Below are positions 1-4,905 of a stretch of 5,870 nucleotides of DNA, piece after piece (the stretch's first letter is position 1; each line of letters begins with the position of its first letter). Origin of the DNA: Leptolinea sp. UBA1437 (GTDB lineage: Bacteria; Chloroflexota; Anaerolineae; Anaerolineales; Anaerolineaceae). The stretch spans positions 827 through 6,696 of the forward strand of contig DCTP01000121.1 in NCBI GenBank assembly GCA_002329625.1. The letters run 5' to 3'. The position numbers and the translations under genes were made by a program. The notes under the pieces are model-generated. The model was not told the origin of the DNA. It ran no database searches and saw only the letters and a list, made by a program, of their open reading frames with translations.

Positions 1-1832
1 GTCATAATTTCCGGGGTAAAACCGATCATCCAAAAATCATTTGAATTGAGGACTCTTCCGACTTTGGTCCCCGCTGGACGATTGAAATAGCGATATGATT
101 GTTTATCTTCTGCTAACAAATTTACCATCAGGTAAGCCAAGCCCGGATCCAACAACGAAATTCCGGAACGCATTTGAGCAGGGATTTCGGCCATCTCGGG
201 TGAGGTAATCGATAAAATGGTTTTCGGACGGGGAATATCATCGTAAATCGTCCCGATCAATCTTCCCTGGTTCGCAAAGGGCAGATAAGCATTTGCCAAC
301 ATATCTACGGTGACGGAACCGCCGTTGAAAAGAATACTTTCCGGCGTTCTGGCATTCACACTGGTGATTCCGAATTGAGTCGCTTGATTCCATACGGGAG
401 CGGTTCCGACTTCCCGAAGCATTTCGGCAATCGGTCCCATGATATCTTCGTCAACCGCGGTTCGTAAGCGAATCGGACCTTGTAAACGTCCGTCGGGATT
501 TTGATATCCCGACGGCAAATAATATCTCTGCTCAGCCAAATCCCAGACCATGCTGGAAAGGGAGATTCCCCGATTTAATGCGGATAAGACAACAAAGGGC
601 GTCAATGTGCTTCCCAGTTCATGCTGAGAAAAAACCTTGCGCGCCGTTCTTTTCCCGCTGCCATCCGGTCCGACATCGATCGAAGCGATCATCTGCCCTG
701 ATTTAATATCGATTACCACGGCACTGATCGGATTCTGCGAGAGAATTTTAGCGATTTCCGCCGTTTGATCTTCCGTCCGGGTTTCAAACGGGTAATAAGG
801 GCAGCTTTTTTCTTGTGCTGTCACTTCCGAGCTTGACGGATGATGGATGCCGGTCAGGCATTCCAAAAGATTTTGCAAATCGTAATCGATGGTTGAACGA
901 ATTTTATATCCGCCCCGTTCGATCGCTTCCTGACCGATCGTCTCATATGCGGAAGAGAGTGCCTGCTGCAGACCAGGAGAATAGGCGATTTCGGCTTCCA
1001 ACGGCGGCGGTTCGAAAATGACAAAATTGGTGCTCCGGACCGATTGAATCTCTTCTTCTGTCAATGTCTTATTTTCTTCCAGTTTTTCAATCTGTGCCAA
1101 ATAGGATTCGCGCATCACACCGGGTGCGTCAACGGGATTCAAGGAGGGCGTATCTAAGATGGCGCTTAATAAGATCGATTCCGAAAGATTCAAATCCGAA
1201 GCGGACTTGTCCAGATAGGTCCGAGCAGCGGCGTCTGCGCCCACCGCAAGCTGTCCGAAATAAGCCGAATTCAAATACCAGGTTAATATTGCTTGAGGTT
1301 CGTATATTTCTGTAATTTGTGTCGCCAAGATCTTTGTCAAAATCGCTTTTTCGACTCCGCTTCCCAATTGATTTGGAAATGTTTGCTGTACCAGCCTTTC
1401 AGCAACGGTAACCGGGTCCGGATTGCTCCAATGCTGCCAATCCGCGCCGCCGGATGACCAGAAATTCGGTTGATGAGTTGCTACAATAATTTTTACCAAA
1501 TCCGATGAAAAACAGGGTTTATCCGGTTCATCGATTGCGAGAGAAACGTGTTCCAGTGTCGGATAGCGTAATTTGAGTAAAGGGTAAGTACCGGTGCGAT
1601 CATAGATGATTGTCGGTTCCGTTGCCAAGGCAAAATGGTCATCAAAGTTTTCGATCGACGGAAGTTTCTGAGTTATGACCGCGTAACCGACACAACATAA
1701 AATGATGAAAGTTATTGCGACGCAAATGAGAATAAAAGAAAGAATGCGAAATGCCGAAATACTTTTAACAGCTCGGGTAACCTTATTTTTCCGGTTCCGT
1801 CTGCGTTTGCGTATAATTTCCGATGCTTTCAT
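1..1832 (-). CDS. PBP1-like (GT51 plus transpeptidase) protein, catalytic residues lost, C-terminus cut by window edge
   Basis: The 610 visible codons encode a basic N-terminus (residues 8-20), one membrane anchor (about 28-53), a glycosyltransferase-51-like domain (about 105-240) and a penicillin-binding transpeptidase-like domain (from about 365). Fold landmarks of GT51 remain: WYLN at 185-188, AYFG at 190-193 and the following GADAAA. The catalytic ones do not. The Glu-Asp pair of motif 1 is His120-Gln121, the QQ of motif 2 is Glu145-Arg146, and the second catalytic Glu is Thr166. In the transpeptidase half, SxxK reads S408-T-L-T411 (no Lys), the SxN region reads V-D-E-D (460-463), and KTG(T/S) reads K590-V-G-R593. 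Family members normally polymerise and cross-link peptidoglycan outside the membrane; this one probably does neither, so a structural or regulatory wall role is inferred. The ATG is the first possible start, since an in-frame TGA lies two codons upstream; its Shine-Dalgarno is weak. It lies downstream of uppP on the same strand. Confidence 0.85.
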   Translation of the reverse strand, partial: MKASEIIRKRRRNRKNKVTRAVKSISAFRILSFILICVAITFIILCCVGYAVITQKLPSIENFDDHFALATEPTIIYDRTGTYPLLKLRYPTLEHVSLAIDEPDKPCFSSDLVKIIVATHQPNFWSSGGADWQHWSNPDPVTVAERLVQQTFPNQLGSGVEKAILTKILATQITEIYEPQAILTWYLNSAYFGQLAVGADAAARTYLDKSASDLNLSESILLSAILDTPSLNPVDAPGVMRESYLAQIEKLEENKTLTEEEIQSVRSTNFVIFEPPPLEAEIAYSPGLQQALSSAYETIGQEAIERGGYKIRSTIDYDLQNLLECLTGIHHPSSSEVTAQEKSCPYYPFETRTEDQTAEIAKILSQNPISAVVIDIKSGQMIASIDVGPDGSGKRTARKVFSQHELGSTLTPFVVLSALNRGISLSSMVWDLAEQRYYLPSGYQNPDGRLQGPIRLRTAVDEDIMGPIAEMLREVGTAPVWNQATQFGITSVNARTPESILFNGGSVTVDMLANAYLPFANQGRLIGTIYDDIPRPKTILSITSPEMAEIPAQMRSGISLLDPGLAYLMVNLLAEDKQSYRYFNRPAGTKVGRVLNSNDFWMIGFTPEIM

Positions 1833-1877
1833 TTTTCAGGACAATCACAAGCCAGAATAGCCATAGAATTATTCTTA

Positions 1878-1906
1878 ATTATAACTTGTGAATGTAACTC
1901 GGATAA
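1878..1906 (-). promoter_or_regulatory. Possible promoter for the PBP-like gene
   Basis: In the 93 bases between the uppP stop and the PBP-like start there is a perfect TATAAT on the minus strand (1883 down to 1878). Seventeen bases upstream is a poor -35 match, TTATCC (1906-1901, three of six). Initiation here would give a leader of about 40 bases. No convincing terminator hairpin follows uppP, so read-through from the upstream genes is also possible. AT-rich DNA yields TATAAT by chance fairly often. Confidence 0.35.
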
Positions 1907-1925
1907 TCGGTACAACAAGAAAGAA

Positions 1926-2747
1926 TTAGCGGATGAATGTGAGGATAAAAGTAAAAATTCCGATGACGGAGCAGTAAATTGAAAAAATCGTAAACGGCTT
2001 TTTGTTGATATAGTTCAGCATCCACTTGATCGCAAAATATCCGACAACTGCTGCGGTCAGTGTTGCGCAGATCAAAGCCGGTAATAAAGGTCTGAAAGCG
2101 TTCCAATCGGTTATATCCAAAACACTGAGTGCCCCGGCACCGATCATAATCGGAATGGAGATCAGAAAAGCGAAACGGCTGGATTCCCGGCGGGTAAACT
2201 TCCGAAATAATCCGCCGGAAATGGTGGCGCCCGATCTGGATATGCCCGGTAAAAGGGCGACAGCTTGAGCGATACCGATCCATACGGCATCCTTCCAATT
2301 CATTTCCCGCAGATCACGATTTTTGGCAGGCACCTTTTCGGCCGCAAAAAGCAAAATGGCAGTGACCAACAGAAAAAGAGCGATGGCGCGAGGATTATTA
2401 AAAGCCGATTCTACCATATCTTTCATCAATGCACCGGCAACGGCTGCGGGAACGGTTGCCAGCAAAATCATCCATCCCAAATGGGCTTTCGGGTCTTCAA
2501 AGGGCTTTCCATGGAAAATACCGTTGAAGAAGGCGCCAAGTATCTGCAAAATATCCTTCCGGAAATAGATGATTACGGAAATCAGTGTGCCCATTTGGAC
2601 GAGAACACCAAACAGAAAAACCGATTCCTCCGAAAGGTTCCATTGAAACCAATAGGGGACTAAAGCCAGATGAGCCGAGCTGGAGATCGGTAAGAATTCG
2701 GTTAATCCTTGCACAACGCCCAGTATTAAAGCTTGTAGGAAATTCAT
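1926..2747 (-). CDS. uppP: Undecaprenyl-diphosphatase (UppP/BacA family)
   Basis: An integral membrane phosphatase that converts undecaprenyl diphosphate to undecaprenyl phosphate, recycling the lipid carrier for peptidoglycan and other envelope polymers; overproduction of the family gives bacitracin resistance. At 273 residues it has the normal family length. Both signature loops are intact: GLTEFLPISSSAH at residues 14-26 (with Glu17, the serine cluster 22-24 and His26) and PGISRSGAT at 167-175 (with Arg171). The rest is a run of hydrophobic helices, about eight, ending in a hydrophobic C-terminus. Gln13 stands where E. coli has the first Glu of its EGLTE motif, a substitution I recall as common in the family. 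The ATG is supported by AGGA six bases upstream. That AGGA overlaps the stop codon of the preceding rhomboid gene, pointing to translational coupling within a gmk-rhomboid-uppP operon. Confidence 0.97.
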   Translation of the reverse strand: MNFLQALILGVVQGLTEFLPISSSAHLALVPYWFQWNLSEESVFLFGVLVQMGTLISVIIYFRKDILQILGAFFNGIFHGKPFEDPKAHLGWMILLATVPAAVAGALMKDMVESAFNNPRAIALFLLVTAILLFAAEKVPAKNRDLREMNWKDAVWIGIAQAVALLPGISRSGATISGGLFRKFTRRESSRFAFLISIPIMIGAGALSVLDITDWNAFRPLLPALICATLTAAVVGYFAIKWMLNYINKKPFTIFSIYCSVIGIFTFILTFIR

Positions 2748-2753
2748 ATGCGT

Positions 2754-2757
2754 TCCT
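2754..2757 (-). promoter_or_regulatory. Ribosome binding site of uppP overlapping the rhomboid stop codon
   Basis: The minus strand reads TAGGA followed by ACGCAT and then ATG. The AGGA shares its first two bases with the TAG stop of the rhomboid gene and sits six bases before the uppP start. This fixes the uppP start and suggests that ribosomes finishing the rhomboid gene help initiate uppP. Confidence 0.75.
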
Positions 2758-3598
2758 ATCGAAAGGCAAAAGCCAATGAAGCAAAAAGCAGAAAAGTTAA
2801 TAAAAAGGCAATCAAACGCTTTGATGACGTGACTTTATCATATAATTCAAGGCCGTTTTGGAAGGAGTTAATGCGGATATCCCAGGCAGGGCCGGCCAGA
2901 AATGCAATAATAGCGCCTGAGGTTAATCCGCCCAAATGACCCCAATTGTCAATTCCTGATTGCATTCCCAGAACCAAATTGATCACCACAACAAATATGA
3001 CGTTATTGATTGCTCTCTGATAATTCCTGATAAATTTCTTATTATGATAAATCAGGAACCCCTGAGCAGCGATCAATCCGAATAAGGAAGTGGAAGCTCC
3101 AACGGAAACAGTCTGTGGAGAAAAAACAAAGGAAAAAACGTTTCCCGCAAACCCGGTAATCAGATAAAATATCAAAAAATCCCGATGTCCGTATGCTGGT
3201 TCGATCTCTCTACCGAGGATGATTAATGCATACATATTAAACAAAATATGAAGAATTGAACCGTGGAGAAAGATGGGTGTGAACAAACGCCACCATTGCC
3301 CTAAGCGAATAAGAGGACCATACTTTGCACCCAAAGCTAAGGGAAGATCCGTACCCATGAATTGTTGGGTTCCGACTTGGATCAGATAAATAATAACGGT
3401 CACACCGCATAAAATCCAAGTAACGATCGGCTTTGCATTCGGGATGCGAACGGAAACTCTTCGGGATGCTTCCTGTCTGTCTTCTTCCGAAAGAGTATCC
3501 GGTTCCGTCGGAATATTTTCGGGTTCGGAGTTGAACAGGTCCGATTTAAATCGATGTTCTTCGGGGAATGGGGCGGAATCGACGGTGAGTCTATTCAC
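2756..3598 (-). CDS. Rhomboid family intramembrane serine protease
   Basis: A 280-residue membrane protein of the rhomboid family, which cleaves transmembrane helices with a Ser-His dyad inside the bilayer. Visible hallmarks are the WWR of loop 1 (102-104), HILFN (117-121, giving the conserved His and Asn), the catalytic serine in GAS (Ser169, followed by Thr and not Gly), and the dyad histidine in GHLGG (His221). All residues needed for activity are present. Membrane segments lie near 57-76, 108-128, 140-160, 166-185, 198-212, 220-236 and 262-279, the six-helix core plus one extra C-terminal helix. The first 55 residues are a polar, Glu/Asp-rich tail with no recognised domain, presumably cytoplasmic. 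The start is GTG, two bases after the gmk stop, with GGAG 11 bases upstream inside the end of gmk; the spacing is a little long. Substrates cannot be inferred. Confidence 0.94.
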   Translation of the reverse strand: MNRLTVDSAPFPEEHRFKSDLFNSEPENIPTEPDTLSEEDRQEASRRVSVRIPNAKPIVTWILCGVTVIIYLIQVGTQQFMGTDLPLALGAKYGPLIRLGQWWRLFTPIFLHGSILHILFNMYALIILGREIEPAYGHRDFLIFYLITGFAGNVFSFVFSPQTVSVGASTSLFGLIAAQGFLIYHNKKFIRNYQRAINNVIFVVVINLVLGMQSGIDNWGHLGGLTSGAIIAFLAGPAWDIRINSFQNGLELYDKVTSSKRLIAFLLTFLLFASLAFAFR

Positions 3599-3600
3599 AA

Positions 3601-4278
3601 TCAGTTATGCTCCACTTTGATTCTGATTGTCCGTAGATGTTCTGCACGTAAAATGGTTAAAACATCTTCAACCGCTTTATCCAATTGGTCATTGACAACG
3701 ACATAATCGAATTCCGGAATCGATTTTATCTCCTCGCGCGCAGTCTCAATGCGAACCCGCAGATCCTCATCGGAATCGCTTCCCCGATTAATAAGCCTCT
3801 CTAACCATGTTTCGGGATTGGGAGGGACAATAAATATGGTCACGGCATTCGGATAAACCTGTTTCACCTTTTTCATGCCCTGCGGATCCAAGCGCAATAT
3901 CATATCCTGCCCTTTGGCAAGACCCTTTTCTATTTCAAACTTAGGAACTCCTTTATAGTCATTATATACAGGCGAATACTCAATCATCTCATTCTTACGA
4001 ATCATATCCAAGAACTTTTCGCGGCTGATGAAATGATAATGAACTCCGTCAATTTCATCATCGCGTTGTTTTCGGGTATTGCAGGTCACAACAAAATGAA
4101 AATTCAATTTTGAATTATTGCGAAGGGCATTGATAACCGAATCTTTCCCGGATCCGGAGAGACCGGAAATGATCACAATCATCGGATCGGATTTTAAGAT
4201 TTTGAATGATGGCAGTGATAATTCCATGTCTGCAATGTCCTGATGATTTTTTGCTAATTCATCCCAAAACCATTCCAT
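3601..4278 (-). CDS. gmk: Guanylate kinase, with N-terminal extension
   Basis: A cytoplasmic nucleotide kinase that phosphorylates GMP (or dGMP) to GDP using ATP, required for GTP supply and nucleotide salvage. The P-loop is G39-LSGS-GK45, followed by Asp46, a form I associate with Chloroflexota. The GMP-binding region has T-R-x-x-R-x-x-E (Thr68, Arg69, Arg72, Glu75), Tyr81 and Glu100; the LDPQG segment (130-134) matches the family's DxQG. The lid includes RLINRG (161-166) and Arg176, and VND (195-197) near the end is typical. Two differences stand out. The position just before the conserved Gly of the YG(T/V) loop is Lys109 where Tyr is usual, and the P-loop begins about 28 residues later than in E. 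coli Gmk. An in-frame ATG at residue 18 (base 4227) has AGGA ten bases upstream and may be the true start, giving 208 residues. The upstream ATG has only a weak GGA. It is the first gene of the minus-strand operon. Confidence 0.93.
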   Translation of the reverse strand: MEWFWDELAKNHQDIADMELSLPSFKILKSDPMIVIISGLSGSGKDSVINALRNNSKLNFHFVVTCNTRKQRDDEIDGVHYHFISREKFLDMIRKNEMIEYSPVYNDYKGVPKFEIEKGLAKGQDMILRLDPQGMKKVKQVYPNAVTIFIVPPNPETWLERLINRGSDSDEDLRVRIETAREEIKSIPEFDYVVVNDQLDKAVEDVLTILRAEHLRTIRIKVEHN

Positions 4279-4314
4279 AGTTTTCCATTATTTTTTTCTC
4301 GATTAAGATAAACC

Positions 4315-4331
4315 TTTCCGATAATCGGAAA
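4315..4331. repeat. Inverted repeat A in the gmk/fmdB divergent region
   Basis: TTTCCGAT, a central A at 4323, then ATCGGAAA: a perfect 8-base inverted repeat. It lies 37 bases upstream of the annotated gmk start, so it would be in the gmk leader or at its promoter. The near-zero spacer suits a dimeric DNA-binding protein better than an RNA hairpin, although a 6-base stem with a 5-base loop is possible. Confidence 0.55.
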
Positions 4332-4337
4332 AAATTT

Positions 4338-4361
4338 TTCCGGATATGAGAATATCCGGAA
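4338..4361. repeat. Inverted repeat C: perfect 10-base-pair hairpin
   Basis: TTCCGGATAT (4338-4347), loop GAGA (4348-4351), ATATCCGGAA (4352-4361): ten perfect base pairs and a four-base loop. It is the strongest secondary structure in the intergenic region. On the minus strand it is followed by A3 then T6, loosely like an intrinsic terminator, but the T run is offset from the stem and the site lies upstream of gmk. An attenuator or operator function is a guess. Confidence 0.6.
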
Positions 4362-4405
4362 CCATCAGAAACATTTTTATCGAATATTTTCATGTTTCTT
4401 ACAAG

Positions 4406-4435
4406 ATTATAATTGAAAGAAGAATTTGATGAAAA
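4406..4435. promoter_or_regulatory. Candidate divergent promoter elements for gmk and fmdB
   Basis: ATTATAAT at 4406-4413 gives a perfect TATAAT on both strands (4411-4406 on the minus strand, 4408-4413 on the plus strand). For gmk there is a matching TTTTCA (minus strand, 4435-4430; four of six -35 bases) at 18-base spacing. For fmdB no good -35 is visible at 16-18 bases. The gmk transcript would then include both inverted repeats A and C. Pattern matching only, in AT-rich DNA. Confidence 0.35.
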
Positions 4436-4473
4436 TCCTGTTTTATTTCTGATGACTGATAGGCGATGAAAAC

Positions 4474-4494
4474 CAATTTTTTTTGAAAAAATTG
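4474..4494 (+). repeat. AT-rich hairpin just upstream of the fmdB ribosome binding site
   Basis: CAATTTTTT (4474-4482), loop TTG, AAAAAATTG (4486-4494): a perfect nine-base-pair stem ending four bases before the fmdB Shine-Dalgarno. With only two G-C pairs it is weak. It could tune translation or transcription of fmdB, or simply be A-tract DNA. Confidence 0.4.
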
Positions 4495-4497
4495 ATC

Positions 4498-4503
4498 AGA
4501 GGA
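4498..4503 (+). promoter_or_regulatory. Ribosome binding site of fmdB-like gene
   Basis: AGAGGA is separated by seven bases from the ATG at 4511. It is one of the best Shine-Dalgarno matches in the window and fixes the start of the zinc-ribbon gene. Confidence 0.8.
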
Positions 4504-4510
4504 CTATCCT

Positions 4511-4873
4511 ATGCCGCTTTATGACTATTTTTGTAAGAATTGCGGAAAAAAATTTGAAATTCGAATCAGCTATGAGGATTACGGAAAGATAGATGTGATT
4601 TGCCCGTTTTGCCGATCGACATTCGTCGAACGTGCCATTCAGTCAGTGTCTGTTGTACAAAGCGACCAGTTCCGAATGGTTCAGGGGGCGGATAACGACA
4701 GTTTTAACGAACCGTACGATGATCCTCGCGAATTGGGTAAAATGATGCGCTCGTTCAAAGATCAGAGTGGGGAGCCGATGGCACCCGAATTTGATGAAGT
4801 GGCTGAGCGATTGGAAAGAGGCGATTCAATCGACTCGATCGATCAGGATTTCGCCGATAGGGATATCGATTAA
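4511..4873 (+). CDS. FmdB-family zinc ribbon protein
   Basis: A 120-residue protein beginning MPLYDYFCKNCG, the classic opening of the FmdB regulatory-protein zinc-ribbon family. Two Cys pairs, C8-x2-C11 and C31-x2-C34, should bind one zinc ion. The family is named after a putative regulator beside formylmethanofuran dehydrogenase genes, but its actual function is largely unknown; nucleic-acid or protein binding is the usual assumption. After the ribbon (1-50) comes a polar, strongly acidic tail (about 55-120) rich in Asp/Glu, including a predicted helical stretch around PEFDEVAERLERGD (92-105). I recall similar tails in Anaerolineae homologues. The gene has a strong ribosome binding site, is transcribed divergently from gmk and convergently with the lyase, and appears to be alone in its transcript. 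Confidence 0.9.
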   Translation: MPLYDYFCKNCGKKFEIRISYEDYGKIDVICPFCRSTFVERAIQSVSVVQSDQFRMVQGADNDSFNEPYDDPRELGKMMRSFKDQSGEPMAPEFDEVAERLERGDSIDSIDQDFADRDID

Positions 4874-4888
4874 TTTTTGCCCTTATTT

Positions 4889-4905
4889 TTCGGTCGTTTA
4901 CCGAA
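4889..4905. terminator. Weak hairpin between convergent fmdB and lyase genes
   Basis: TTCGGT (4889-4894), loop CGTTT, ACCGAA (4900-4905): a perfect six-base-pair stem overlapping the lyase stop codon. A run of T precedes it on the plus strand (A follows on the minus strand), so neither orientation has the usual trailing U tract. It is the only candidate structure for ending either gene in the 24-base gap, and it is weak. Confidence 0.25.

Noticed and set aside
815..1315. Two short plus-strand open frames (68 and 83 codons) antisense to the PBP-like gene
   Set aside because: No family resemblance, Arg/Ser/Pro-rich composition typical of an antisense frame, no ribosome site, and they lie wholly within a well-supported coding frame.
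1..1832. PBP-like gene as a pseudogene
   Set aside because: There is no frameshift or stop in 610 codons and the fold-defining segments are kept; only catalytic positions are altered, which fits a pseudoenzyme better than decay.
1879..2784. Overlapping open frames on both strands across uppP (about 60-140 codons)
   Set aside because: UppP has both signature loops and full family length in its frame; the others look like shadows rich in His, Arg, Cys and Ser.
4338..4361. Inverted repeat C as an ordinary intrinsic terminator
   Set aside because: It lies between divergent genes with no upstream gene to terminate, and the T run does not directly follow the stem in either orientation.
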